64,000 nucleotides of DNA from Favolaschia claudopus. Lineage: Eukaryota > Basidiomycota > Agaricomycetes > Agaricales > Mycenaceae. Where the stretch lies: the NCBI GenBank assembly GCA_037176885.1, contig JAWWNJ010000030.1:1302001-1366000 (forward strand), read 5' to 3'. The translations under genes were made by a program, and so were the position numbers. Shown piece by piece: positions 1-11,913 of this stretch. The stretch's first letter is position 1, and the number at the start of each line of letters is the position of its first letter. The notes under the pieces are model-generated. The model had not been told where the DNA came from. It did no database searches and saw nothing but the letters and a program-made list of their open reading frames with translations.

Positions 1-816
1 CTCATCGCGCACTGGAGACAGCGTATTTTACGCGTGGTAAATCCCTTTACAAATTGCGTTCGCGCCTCAAGAAAACCGGGGTCGCAGTCCCAGCCGACTC
101 CATGCCGAACATTACTGGAGACAATGACGACGATGACGAGGTCATCATCGAACATGGGCGAGACGGTCCTGTCCAGGTCGGCTGTGATGGTAAGCCGGAA
201 GGAGGGAATTGACGCCTCCGCGCATACTTCGGCTCGCGCCGCACACACAACGAGCAGCTCATCATGCGTTCTTGTGGGGTAATTCTTTCTCGTGCAACTC
301 TTTTCGGCTCCGAGGCAGTGTCCGCAGTTAATGTCTTATATTTCTCCTTCCTTCTCATTGATTCATGCTGACCTAGTTGCAGGATTTCGCAAAAGCTACC
401 TTTCCATCGCCTGAATCAACTCCTGAATTTTTCATCTTTGACAACAATTGCAAGCTCGATGTTCATCAGCGCACAATCGGCGATCACCATTTCGATAACA
501 CTGGAAAACCCGTCGATGTATCTGCAAACACAAGCTCACCGATCATCACTGCCAGTTATACTGCAATCCTGCTGCATTTCCCGAACTCATCGATGAAAAC
601 GGCAATTGGCGCTTCAACACATCGATCTGCGAGCAAACAAATGTTTGGTTTGAAGGTTATATCTCGGTAGTAAGGGACATGGAGGCAAAGCGGTATAATT
701 TCTTCCTCGATGAGATGATTAAACGACGAAATAGGTATATAATAAAGGAACTTGGTGAGAAGGGGCACAATCCTTGGACCATTCCCATGGTTGCCCTCTT
801 CCCCCCGAGCGCGTAG
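1..816 (+). pseudogene. KDZ-transposon-associated CxC6-type protein, 3' part, decayed
   Basis: The window opens inside a reading frame that I recognise as the C-terminal half of the CxC5/CxC6 proteins that accompany KDZ (Kyakuja-Dileera-Zisupton) transposases in Agaricomycetes. Visible blocks in order are HRALETAYFTRGKSLYKLR, RRTHNEQLIM, PEFFIFDNNCKL, QLYCNPAAFPEL, SICEQTNVWFEGY and YNFFLDEMIKRRN, ending at a TAG at 814. An intron of about 50 bp ending at 382 joins ..AVN to DFAKATF. The gene is broken twice. There is an in-frame TGA near 209, where the family has Arg (CGA to TGA is enough). There is also a deletion of about 10 bp near 520 that removes the expected FHFK segment after KPVDV and shifts the frame. 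The 5' part lies outside the window. Family identity is from memory of its motifs. Confidence 0.75.
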
Positions 817-1744
817 TATGTAGAGTCTGTACTCTGATTGCACAGTTAGCAATGGAAGGTCAAGGTCCAGCATGTTTTGTGCAGTTGACAACATTCGGAG
901 TCGAAACTTCCAAGAGTTATGAAGTTGCCTTAAGCCACCAATAAAGCCCTGAAAGAGGTACATGTACGTACCTAAGACTGCTAAGTATCACTTAAAATTA
1001 TATAGGGTGTGGGTTTCTTCGGGGATGCCCTCCAGCGACGCGTTTATCGCGATAGACAAGCGTGATCACGATCACGTGACCCCGTGTCACCTCGTTCCGA
1101 CTTCAGCTGCAAAAATGGGGGGGCTTAATTCCCGACATAACCTCGTAGATAGAGTGAGTTAATAGTGGACGCCACGGCTCGGAAACCGAGCTGTTTGCAT
1201 ATGTTTGTTCCTCAAGACTTGCCCAAAACCGGCGGTTTTTTTATCGTTGAGTCCGTTGAGGTCCATATTCCCCCCTGGCACAAGGATTTTGTGCCTTAAC
1301 TTCATAGTAGATAGGCTTGGCTGTCCCCTGTTCAAAGATGAAAAAAATTCATGAGTATCACATCAATTTATCGGCGGCTTACGCCGCAGCCATCAACGGT
1401 ATTTTTCTCACCCCATAGAGCCACGAAAAAGTTCGGAAAAAGTCTAGTAAATCCTGGGAGCAATGTTAACAGTCAGGAATTTGTGTGCAAAATTTCAAGA
1501 GGTTTGGAGGAATATTCGCAGAGTTCAAGTGAGTTGAACATGGCACATAAATCAGCAATAATTGATCGTTCGGTTTTAGCGTCCCGCAAGAGCAAGTTTA
1601 GTCTGATAATACAACACATTGGTTAGGTACAAGTATATAATACACTGTATTAAGTCGAGCTTGTATTTTCCATTGGGATTACAGCAGCGCGCCTGGCAAA
1701 TATGCGGGAAATTCAATGAAATCAGTGAAATAATGTAATTGACA
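817..1744. other. no gene seen
   Basis: Between the KDZ-associated pseudogene and the tail of copy A I see no coding frame with recognisable motifs. A small hairpin (GGCTCGG/ACCGAGC) lies near 1176-1191. Confidence 0.5.
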
Positions 1745-3332
1745 TGAAAGCCATACCTCGAATCGGCGTCAGTAATGGCTTTGATCATGCCAGCTTTCTT
1801 GGATATGTTTTTGAGTAGTGTCTTCTGTAGGATTTCGTCTTTCCACAAGCTTCTACGGACATCGAGCTGTTCCCGAAGGCACGGTCCAGGCTTTTTCTTA
1901 CCGGCAGAGTCTGCAGTTGGGCGCAATCAGTGATAATGACAATGGATTTGAGTCGTAAAATTTCTGCAGCAGCCTCAGCTTGTTTTGCAGCCTCTCTTTC
2001 ACGTGCTTCGTGCGCAACCCGAGCCTTGAACGCGAGTAAATCATCCCGAAACTTCTTCATTTTACGGCTGGCGTCTTCGATCCGCGCCAGGCGCATGACA
2101 TAAACCTCGTCGTTCTCCGTGAGCATCGCGTCGACAAATGCTGCGGTGTTGTTACGAATGTATGCTGCTTCGGCGCTGAAATGCTTGACTGTGCCGTTTT
2201 TGTCCGTCAGATAAACACCCAAGCCTCCAAGAATTGACTCGTTAGCGTCGTTTGTCGGAGGGATATGGATCAGGAGTTGCTCGGCTGGGGTGAGGGTGTC
2301 GATAGCTCCGCCAGGCTCAAAATCGCGGGAAAACCGTTTCCATGCCGGAACGATTGATTTGAGGAAGCCGATAAGCAGACTTTCAACGACGGGATGTTCG
2401 TCGAGCCAGAACCACACCGAGTCCATTGCAAATTGGTCGGAGAATGGTTCGCCATCGAGTGTCGCCTCGGAAGAGATGCTAAGAGGGCTCAGGAGCAAGT
2501 CTGTATCAGCGATGAGTTTTTCGATATGGGTGATAATCTGCTGATGGAGAGGACCGAGGTGAATGTGATTGACGCCAGGCTTGCTGACCATTTTGAAGTA
2601 AGCGTCAGGTACCGCGTTCTTGTAAGCCGTCATTACGACAATCTCGCACATCGTTGGGAGGTCGTTCAAGCCCTTGAGTGCATTTTCCTCCATATGATTG
2701 AGTCCAGGCGTCGTTTTGGTGTCGCGGATGAGGGTGAAGAAGTCAATGTAGGCCGAATGATACTTCAGAAGCTCGGCGGCTCCAGCCAGATGAGAGTTAT
2801 AATGATTGTTGGACGTGTCAGGGAATTTTGCAGATGAGACTTCGCCGTCGAAATCGAATTTGACTTTAGAGAAATAGAACCGATGAAAATCTTGATGTCC
2901 ACGTTTCTCGTCTCGATGCCGAAAGAGATCGCCGCAGATGCTGACTAGCTTATGCCCGCCTCGTTGGCTAGCCTTCATGGCGCGCTCAACTGCTGCCGAA
3001 TCCGCTTCCTCGCCGAGAGCTATAGTTGCCGCGTTGTCTTTGTTGGCTAGAAGAACGGGAGGAGTGCAATCGAGGGTGTCCCAGACAGCCTGCATCCCCG
3101 CAACTCCATATTTTGTGCAATTGTGGTCCTTGTGTTTGCAGCATCCAGCAACAATGAAGCGGGAGAGAGTGAGCCGTCGTTCCTCGGGGATGCGCTTCAA
3201 TAGTGGTGGATCCTACGTGGCGAGCAAGAGATTGGAGGGCTTCTTCCCGAAGGCTTGCCGGAATGGCGCTGTGGTAATTTTGATATATTCGAAGTGTTAA
3301 GCGAAAAAAAATTAACGCACCTGCGATCAAGG

Positions 3333-4438
3333 AGTATATACTAGAAACGAAAACGAAAACGACTATATATAGAATAGCCGATAGATGGCCGGTGGTGCCC
3401 TTCGGCAGCAGGTTCAGAAACGAAAATGAAGCAGTCGGCACGGAACAAGTCAAGGTCGGCTCTATGACGCCAAGGGTCACGGTCACGTACATGCTTGATC
3501 GATCGAGTTACGTTGGTCCCGTTCCGATGCTCGGCTACTACTTAAAAGTAACCGAAATTGCCGTTTTTTCTTGGTTTTTTCCCGTGCTCGTGCAACTTAG
3601 CTACTGCAGCCAACACAAATTAAGAGATAAATATAAAATAATAATATTTGTTTACTTTATGTAGTCCATTCTTGTTTCCTATTTACCTTTAGTGTTCGTC
3701 TATATCACGTTTGCCACGAATCTCATACTTGGGTATCGTAAAAATTTCTATTTTATGATTTTGAAGTGGAGTGATCTTCACTCTTCAATTTCAGCCGTTT
3801 TGGAAACAATATACGGGTTTTGATCGAGTGGTGCTCATTCGTTTGTGCTTACCTTTGTTTTGCTTCCCGTCACCAGCTCCACTCCAGCCGAATCTGAGTT
3901 TTGCTTCCACCCAGAGAACACCAGGAAAAACAGGGAGTTAACAGAACTGAGGATTAAGACTCAGCTGCTACTTGCCCAGAGCTCGACAGGGCCATGACTT
4001 GCGAGCAAGGGCCAAAACAAGAGACCAGCGGCACTTGATGTGGTACGGCAACGCCCCACAAAGTGGTGCTCCCGGCTTTGCCGATGACAGAATCGTCAAC
4101 AAATGTAAGCACAAACGAACGAGCACCACTCTGCACCACTCAATCAAAACCCGTATATTGTTTCCAAAACGGCTGTAATTTAGAGTGCTAAAACACGCCG
4201 TGTGCGTGACCTGGTACAGCCACTCGGACGCGTTCGGCAAGCGGCCGATGACACAATAGACCACGTACATTGATATACTGTGACTGTGACATCAATCCAG
4301 TCCTTTCGGCTTGTTTGCCGTGTTGAAACCGGTCATTTTCGTTTCTGAATGCTGGCAATTGATGGACTTGATGGCCCGGAAGGCCGCCTGATCATTATCA
4401 GCTAGCCGCGTTTTCGTTTTCGATTTTCGTTCATACCG
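3333..4438 (-). mobile_element. GAAACG-ended element (MULE-like by TSD length), copy in A
   Basis: A 1106-bp insertion in a copy-A exon, flanked by the 10-bp direct repeat GCGATCAAGG (3323-3332 and 4439-4448). Its ends are imperfect inverted repeats: one reads AGTATATACTAGAAACGAAA and the other, complemented, CGGTATGAACGAAAATCGAA; both run into repeated AAAACG units. It has no coding capacity. A second copy at 11160-18869 shares the same termini and much of the interior in the same order. A 9-10-bp duplication is typical of Mutator-like elements, but no transposase is present to confirm the class. Confidence 0.85.
3792..4175. mobile_element. foldback MITE, CAGCCGTTTTGG ends, inside the GAAACG element
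   Basis: 384 bp with inverted repeats of at least 40 bp, starting CAGCCGTTTTGGAAACAATA at both ends. The right flank is TA and the left flank TT. The paralogous GAAACG copy lacks it: the flanks there read continuously near 11377-11400 (ACACTAAATTAATTGAAGAG), so this is an insertion. The CAG start and the TA on one side suggest Tc1/mariner type. Confidence 0.8.
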
Positions 4439-5677
4439 GCGATCAAGGCCTTCAGGATCCTCACTGATCTCGCATACCACCTCCCACAACGCGTCTTCTG
4501 CTTCGGACTCTGACATACCATCAAGCTTTGCTTTTCCAAAGTCCGTTTCCAACACCTCCATCTTGCGCTCTTTTGTCTTTTGCGCCACCAAGCGAACATC
4601 GGCTGCGTGATCGGAGTTATAGGCAACTAACTGCCTTGCGCCATAAATCATCGGCCTCGTAGGTTATTCCTGCCTGTAAATCGCGCTTTCCGAGCGGGCT
4701 ATTTCGGTAGATGTCGACAATGGAACTAAGTATTGACAATATCCCATCCATTGAATTGAGTTTGAGCGGTGTGATCAAGGGCGTGCTCAACCTCGACAAG
4801 GCGGGTTGCAGGAGCCTCGGCAGGTGAATCAGGGTCGGTTGAATAGGTGGGGGCGGTGATGGTGATGTGGCGGCCCTCGTATTTGATATTCCGACGACTT
4901 GTGCCATCGCTGCTGAGGGTGACCGTTAAAAATTTGATTGAAAATTTGAAATGAGCCTTACCTTTCGCGCGCGCGAGTTCAAATCCTAACTGCAACTTGG
5001 CTTTGATTCCAGCCTCTGTTATTACCCGATGGAATGTTTAACTTTCACTCCAGAAACCCGCCCGATCCGTGTAATGAGTCCACCTATCTTAGCCTGGGCG
5101 CAGCCTGCACGGTGACAAGTCAAAGCAAGAGAGCGGTAGAGCGTCGAATAGAAGTGCCGATGCCGAGTGATGAATACAGATTTTCGCTTTCCAACGATTC
5201 GAGTCTCCTTCAACGCCTGTTTCGCCCGTTTTTCTCGCATCTGTGTATTTTTTAGTTTTTGCTGAATCTGTTGTCGTTCTTTCGTCTGTTCGGCGATTTT
5301 GCGATTGAGTTGTTGGACAGTGAACAGAAGGCTCTCGAGGCAAAGCGATTGGGAGGATGATAAGCGATTGGCCTTGTCAGCGCGAAGGATAGCCTGCAGT
5401 AATTCTTCCTTTAATTGATCCATTTTGGTGGTCATTCGAGTTTTGTCTCGTTTCAGTCGATTGATACGCTGTTTCTGTTCCGAAATCGTTATAGCCTGAT
5501 CCGATATAGTGTTCGTAGCAATGGTGAGGCTATTCTGCGTGGCAGAAAGCTGCTGTGCCGTCGTAGATTGAAGCTCTTCGAGGTTACGGACATGGGTAGC
5601 GAGAGCGAGGTTTTCTGTCTGGAAAGAGATATTAGAGGCTTGAAGAGAGGCAATAGACTGTTCTTGAGTGTGAACTC

Positions 5678-6228
5678 TAGTCTGAAATTGTTGGCGGGGG
5701 TCGACCCGGACCTCGGTTTTGTCACAGTTGTAACATCATGTGCATTTCCCCACGCCCCAATGGGGAATGACACGTATGCGCGTCGGTGCAGCGACCACCA
5801 CTGTGAAGGCTTCGCAAGCCTGGGGAAGTATCGGAAGACTGCCCAGCCCATAAATACACATAACTCCGTGCTAATTCACGTTTTGGGACCATATTCATCA
5901 AGTAATATTATGTTCATGGAATGAGTATATTATCTTCGGGATTACGGCCCCGTCCAAAAGTCCCAGATGCTTCACAATGGTAAATATAACCCCGGCAAAT
6001 GTAAATGTGGGGTTTTAAGCCCTCCATACAGCCAACAAGCTCCATATTGGGCTCAAGTTGGACCGCCAAGTTTTCCGAACGACGTGTCATTTCCTTATCC
6101 GACCGTGTGAACTGGCACGTGTGTCACAGAATCCGAGGTCTTGGATGGCAGGCGCCATCAAGTTCAGACTCTATATAATAGATTTATCGACTATCATAAA
6201 TCTTGTAGAGTCTGACTTGGTGAGACTA
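5678..6228 (-). mobile_element. TAGTCT element, copy 1 (non-autonomous, MULE-like)
   Basis: A 551-bp insertion in the first exon of copy A. It begins TAGTCTGAAATTG and ends TGGTGAGACTA, flanked by a perfect 10-bp TSD GTGTGAACTC (5668-5677, 6229-6238). Skipping it joins LETRVHT to QEQSIASLQA in one coiled-coil frame. Other copies lie at 31878-32449 (full) and 23300-23740 (one end lost), with a bare end at 40567-40598. Confidence 0.88.
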
Positions 6229-6404
6229 GTGTGAACTCGAGTCTCTAGAGCAGATATTTGGGCGCGTGCGCGTGTAGCAGTCTTTGGATGTGATGCAGCA
6301 GGGCTCCGTAGAATATTCTCTTTTACAGCATTCTGTGACTGCCAGCGAGCCTCGTTTAGACGGGAGAGAACGGCCAGTTGTTTTTCCGACCGGCGTTTGC
6401 CCAT

Positions 6405-6734
6405 CCAGAGTGATAGAAGGGGAATAGAGGTGTAGAACGCGTTAGTCGCGCCAGCAACGCGTCGAGAGCTGAAGTGAAAGTGGTGTGACAGTCACAATGT
6501 CACGCGAAATGATCTGTTCACAAGACCGTGCAGGATCATGCCGGATAGCCGGCGATTTTACTCGCTCTAGGATTCGGTATTTTCCGTGGACCAAAACGAT
6601 GTATTTCCTCGGAGGAATTGACTAGAATCACTTGAACGAAATATGCTGAATTCCGCGCAAAAAATACAGCTATTTCAACGAAAAATCTGAAATTGGCAAA
6701 ATCCTCCGAACAATATCATGTATGACCGAAAGTA
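6405..6734. other. no gene seen; presumed 5' flank of copy A
   Basis: AT/GC-mixed sequence upstream of the copy-A start codon. I see no ORF with family motifs and could not find an inverted-repeat end matching copy C here. Confidence 0.4.
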
Positions 6735-7002
6735 CTGTACTAATTCGACCAGTCGTTCCCTGGGTGTCACCCGTCACCCAAATTGTTCGTTCACTGGACA
6801 AGTTGTTCAGAACACGTCAATCACATCAAAATTACTATATATGGTAGGTCGGCAAATCTCGGCACATGCCGGCCGGATATTTTTTCGATTTTCTTGCCCT
6901 TTCTGGGCCAAAAACCTCGGTGTCACCCGTCACCACCTTCAAAAAGTTCAGTTCACGACGGGCCGTCACACATAACGTGAACAACCGGTCGGATTAGTAC
7001 AG
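6735..7002. mobile_element. CTGTAC-family MITE (268 bp)
   Basis: Inverted ends CTGTACTAATTCGACC and, complemented, CTGTACTAATCCGACCGG, flanked by TA (6733-6734, 7003-7004) as in Tc1/mariner insertions. The repeated inner motif GTGTCACCCGTCACC appears at both sides. Confidence 0.8.
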
Positions 7003-7217
7003 TAAGCCTCTTTTGGGATGCTAAAGCTATATACTAAAGAGCTCTCCTCAGATATTCAGACAATTCCAGTAAATGTTGATCAAGTTCAAACAACTTTAAT
7101 GCGCAAGACTGATGCAATTTTGGGTCGTAACCATATACATGAACTATAAGAGCGATTACTGATTATATGTGGCCATGTAGACTATGGGAATGAGTAAAAC
7201 TGAGTTACATAAGGCTT

Positions 7218-9944
7218 TTAGAGAGCGAGAGGTAGCGAGTTGAGTTGCAATCTCCCGCAGAGTGCGGTGCAATTATGGGAAGTTTCAAATGCCTCGAGAC
7301 CGACATCACCCAAGCTCCCAAGAAAGTGCGGGGCGCTATTGACAGAATATGGAGGCGGTGGGACATCCTCGCCATATTGGTCAAAGACAGGCTGGATGTT
7401 GGACTGGGAAACGTGGGTAACGGAGTCCAGTATAACATATCGGTTGTTATGAGTTTTGAGGCCTATTATGCGTAATCAACAACGCTGAGAAAGGAATTTT
7501 AAAAGGCTGTTTCGCACCTTGGAAATCGACGAAAACGCTGCGGTGATTAGTTCGTTGGAAGGTGAAATGAGAGAACGCCGATAACACGTTGGCAACATCG
7601 ACATCGGCGGGAATATTAGCATCGAGTGAATGAATGGAGAATTGGGTTCCCATGTGCCATGGCTGCCCTAACCACTCGTCGTCGCCTTCCGCAACAGGAG
7701 AAATGTAGGAGGTTTCAACAACGGTGAGATAATCTGTGAATAAAAACTCTCAGGACTAGTGTCGGCGAGAAGAATAACTTTAATACCGGGAAGTTCAACA
7801 CCAAGTCCACGAGCAACATTTCCGAACTCCGTCCAAAGATCGTGGCAAGTTGCCAACCGTGCACCTTCAGTCCACACGGCAGTACTCATGCTGGGCCAGA
7901 ACAACAGCCAATCGCTATCGCACAAAGGCTGTTTGACAGCAATTGTAATGGCCCCAAGTTGAGGGTAGCCGACGTAAGTAAAAGTTGCCTAGATAACAAG
8001 TTGTCAGTTACAACAGCAAGGCCGTGTAGAGAGAACTCGCACCAGGGTAACCACAAATTTGTGTCCTTGAGTTCCGTGATTGACGACCATCTCGAGATTG
8101 ATATTCGGAATGTTGGGTGGCAGATAATCTTGGAAGTAGGCGTCGATGTAACAATACGTGGACATTCTGCGAAGGTGAGTCTGAAGTTCGGATGTGTCGT
8201 CTATCACGAGAGTATTGAGTGGGCCAGAATCGAGGTCAGGTACGACTTCCACTGAATCGGGTTCAACTACAATCTCGTCGCCTGTCAAGTCGATGGTCAT
8301 TGGTACTGTATATTCGGTTAAATAAGAAGCGAACAAGACGAGTGAAGAACTTACCCATTGCCTTTGGCGCAGTGGGCTTCAGAGTCAGTTGCCCCACCTC
8401 ATTCCTCACATTACTCCACTTTCCATCCGTAGTCCTCGCAAACTTGATATACTTTTCAAAGATTCCGAGTCTGACGGCCGATTTATAAAGCGCCACGTTG
8501 CGATAGACCGTTTGCTGAACGAATTCGGCGCCGGGAACGTGCTCTTCAAACGCAGATCGGAGTGCTGGGCCGTCATTTTTGATACCACTAAGAGCCAACA
8601 TTACGGGTACCATCTCGCATGTATATTGCACAGGGAATCTGCGTTTGAATTGTCGAGATGTCGGAGCAACTGAGAGGTTAGACGGCCCGGGAGTCGATGA
8701 GAGGGAGACATCGAGGAGCCCACGCGATGTAAAAGCCCGCGATTTAGAGCCGACAATGGCTGGGATCGGATTTGCAGTGAGTGGGGAGCCGTATAGCAAG
8801 ATTTCCGACTCAAGCTCGAGGCAATCGCTGTCGGCAGTGATATCACAAGTTCGAAGAAGTACTTGAGAGGTCTTCGAGACCGCAATGGCACACTGCAAAT
8901 TCTGTCCAACCCATGTCGGTTGGGCTGTGGTGAAGTCCAGCACAGAAATGAAATTAGGTAGAGTCGAGGCGGCTGAAGCAGCGACTATAGGAGGTGTAAA
9001 ATTTGGGATGAAATGGCCGGATCTCTCGTTGATGAATTTGAATCGCGCCGGCGCATACGGGCCAGAGTCGGCATTCTTCATTGAAATTAGAATCTGTATT
9101 CGTACAAATTGTAAAGTGGAACTTAGGCTTGCCTTGGACCAAATCACAACGTAAGATAAATCTTTAGCCTTTTCGTCCGCCGCTGCCTTGATGCTCTCTG
9201 TGCTTAAGTGCCCGTGGCTTGCAATGTAGGGCTTTGCATAGTTCGGGTCGAAAGGCCGAGCGTACTCCCTGCGAACAGCAACAGGAGGCGTGTTGATTGA
9301 CGGCGAAGGAGTTTCAGCAGGTGAATCTTGGAAACATCGCAGTCAGTGTTATCATGGTAAGAAAGATTTCAATCGTACCTCCAACAGACGATGAGACACG
9401 GTGCGCTCTGAGTGCGCACCCACCCGCTGCTTTACAGCATCCAGAGCAATGCGGGATAGGCCGCAAACATCCTTTGTTTGCCTTGCGAGGCTCGTTCTTC
9501 GCTGCCGTCCTACACCCGTCAACTGGACAGAAGAGGGAATTGTCACCGTCACCATCCTCCTTCGCCAATTTTTTGATAGTGCAGCGAATTTGAACGTCTT
9601 CGGGAATGAGATGGAGGGCGGTGGGAGGGTTGTACCACAGAAATTTGTTGCATTCTTCGCACTGAAGTGAAGATTTGAGAAGGCTCTGCAAATAATTGCA
9701 TGATACATACGATATCAAACCAGCGTTTGTAATTGAACGGCGTTGAGCTGAGGGGGTAGAAGCCGCGACATCAGCAGCTATAGACGACAGAGAAGGCGGC
9801 CGGCATTGGGTTGTGAAGTTGGCGGAAGTGTTGGAGACGAAGTTGCGACGCTGGCACTAGCTGCGCAGGCAGCGGGCGACGTGAACTCACATCGCCCGAG
9901 ACGTGCGCAGCTTGACGCACATGCGCAGACAGCTTACGACCCAT
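7218..9944 (-). CDS. alpha-type protein kinase with Cys-rich N-terminus
   Basis: Seven exons (9944-9891, 9850-9379, 9326-8355, 8281-8043, 7988-7787, 7733-7518, 7462-7218) splice to exactly 800 codons (799 aa) with GT..AG introns of 40-73 bp or slightly less. Residues about 82-170 hold paired cysteines (CEEC; CPVDGC; HCSGCC; GGC), probably zinc-binding. A middle region of about 320 aa has no motif I can name. The C-terminal 220 aa match the alpha-kinase (elongation-factor-2-kinase-like) fold: WTEGARLATC in the N-lobe, NVLSAFSHFTFQ, VFVDFQG, ILDSVTHVS, the glycine-rich LGSLGDVGLEAF, and the zinc motif HNCTALC. Known alpha-kinases transfer phosphate to Ser/Thr, often within alpha-helices. Agaricomycetes carry expanded sets of such genes. 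All frames are open, so it is likely functional. The weakest call is the 40-bp first intron. Confidence 0.85.
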
Positions 9945-11159
9945 GCTGGAGTCGACAACTGTAGAACTGCAACAAGAACGGAAAACGAGCGCACCTGAGC
10001 TTCCCATGAAACCTTTCCATCCTCCCCCCCTCAAATCGAGAGTTTGCGCAAGGGTGTGGGTGTGAAACCGAGCTTTGATATATCTTCGTGTTGCGATGCA
10101 GCCAAGTCGAGGGTCAACGAACGGGCCAAACTTGTTGTAGTCGACTCAAGGTGCTGCCTCCCGAGTCTGTGTTACTGCTGGAACTGGAGTCTTGAGCTGA
10201 ATTTTGAGGACATGGAGAATAAGAGGGTTCCAGCACAAGAGTCCAATAGCATAGATAGTTGCAGGTAGTGGATGAGAAACGAGACGGAGAGAGAATGAGA
10301 TCCAAGTGAGCCACGTCGAATCGTCGATGATCGATCCGGGGGCCGGGGCATTTCAAACTCCGCTGAGTATCGGAATATTTGATGCGATTTATGCACGCGA
10401 GGTTGTAGCGCGAGAGTGTCTCGATTTTGTTCGGGATCTCATTTTGAGACTTCCCTGTATTCATTGCTCTTTTTTTCAGGAGTTTCTGGGCTCCGTAAGA
10501 TATTTCACGCATTTTCGTCGGTATCGACGTTTCACGTGGAGAACGGCATTTTCCGTATGTCCGGTTCATCCGAACGATCAACTGTCAACCGAAATCAACC
10601 GAAAACTCTCCAAACATGAGCATATTTTATTATCTTTATTATCTTTATTTCTTTATTTTCTAGCACTTTCACCAGTATCGGGCCGTAATCCGTGCAAATT
10701 TTCAGCACCAACCCACGGCAGCGGGACGGTTGAATGGAGCCAACAATGGAAGCCTGGTACATAAAACATACAAATCCGATCTGGCTCTCCATGTCAACAA
10801 TGGGCCCGAAAACGGAAGCTCCGAACAATGGAAGCCAGTGGCGGCGGGATCTTCTTAAGTTTTCGCCGGCGGCCAAATTTTTCACTGTGGGTCATGAAAT
10901 TCATGATGTTTCTCGTCATGACTTTTCTGACGATTTGTCCGGAAATTCATGATGATTTACCGGAAATTCATAACAAAACATCATGACTCGGAGTCGTGAT
11001 TTTCATGATGACGAGCTATGGGACCCGTGGCTTCGCCACGCAGGACCCTTCAAATGTTTTGACCTGCACTCACTTGCTGCTTTCAAGGCCGACGGCGCCG
11101 CGCTGCCGCTCGCTGCACTCGCCGGCGCGCGTCGCCCGCGGGGATTCTCAGGCTTTGAC
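9945..11159. other. intergenic; CATGATG repeats near the right end
   Basis: Only short frames without motifs. From 10890 to 11035 the sequence is built of inverted and direct copies of TTCATGATGTTTT/AAAACATCATGA (see separate entry), followed by a GC-rich stretch with the small hairpin CGTGGCTTCGCCACG (11028-11042). Confidence 0.5.
10890..11035. repeat. CATGATG palindromic repeat cluster 1
   Basis: Several copies of the half-palindrome AAAACATCATGA and its complement occur within 150 bp. Similar clusters lie at 18945-18990 and 20055-20215. They flank the nested 11160-18869 block on both sides and may be ends of one older element; no clean boundary is visible. Confidence 0.5.
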
Positions 11160-11913
11160 CGGTATGAACGAAAATCGAAAACGAAAACGCGGCTAGCTGA
11201 TATTGATCAGGCGGCCTTCCAGGCCATCAAGTCCGTCAATTGCCAGAAACGAAAATGACCGGTTTCGACACGGCAAAGAAGCCGAAAGGACTGGATTGAT
11301 GTCACAGTCACAGTATATATGTCATCGGCCGCTTGCCGAACGCGTCCGAGTGGCTGTACCAGGTCACGCACACTAAATTAATTGAAGAGTGAAGACAAAG
11401 TGAAATCACTCAGTGAGCTCTGCACTTCAAAATCATAAAATAGAAATTTTTACGATACCCAAGTATGAGATTCGTGGCAAACTTAAGTAGACGAACACTA
11501 AAGGTAAATAGGATAGGGTGGCGGGAAATTGGCTGCCGGCAGTAGCTAAGTTGCATGAGGTGACCGTGACCCTTGGCGTGATGACATCATGGAGCCGACC
11601 TTAGATTGTTCCGCGCCAATAGTGCTGCCGGGAGCTGGAGTTAGCTCCGAGCTGAGTTCAGCTCCAACTCGACCCGTTACCATAAACGGCACCTCGAGGT
11701 GATGCCAGCTCGCCTCGCCTCCGCTCCCAAAACAGGCACCGTGACATTTTTGACAGCGTCACTGAGTGACTGACGCGTCTACCTCCTCCCGCTCACCGAC
11801 CAGCGCATCCTGGCGCAAACCAATCCTCCTATGCCTCACCTCAACCTCGCTTGGCATCGACGTCACCGGCTGACTGCCCCGCAGGACGCGAAACGCCCCA
11901 CAAAGCTGGAAAT

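Larger units (their letters stand above)
1745..6404 (-). pseudogene. coiled-coil / CCxHKD transposase family, copy A, disrupted
   Basis: This is a minus-strand relative of copies C, D and E. It starts at ATG 6404 (MGKRRSEKQL) and has a long coiled coil (6404-6239, continuing 5667-5130). An AGCAQAKIGG block matches AGCAAGRVES in C. The HTH-like ITEAGIKAKLQLGFELARAK (about 5040) has lost the preceding SRRT segment. A 45-bp intron precedes SSDGTSRRNIKYEGRHI. Then follow NSPLGKR, SDHAADVRLV (4610), VAGCCKHKDHN (3150), LANKDNAAT, FPDTSNNHYN, HMEENALKGL and PPTNDANESILGG (2250). It is dead. A 551-bp element interrupts the coiled coil (TSD GTGTGAACTC) and a 1106-bp element interrupts the middle exon (TSD GCGATCAAGG on the plus strand). 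Frameshifts occur near 5030, 4730, 3200 and 1900. The C-terminal tail (REQLDVRRSLWKDE) is in another frame at about 1860-1750. Exact ends are approximate. Confidence 0.85.
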
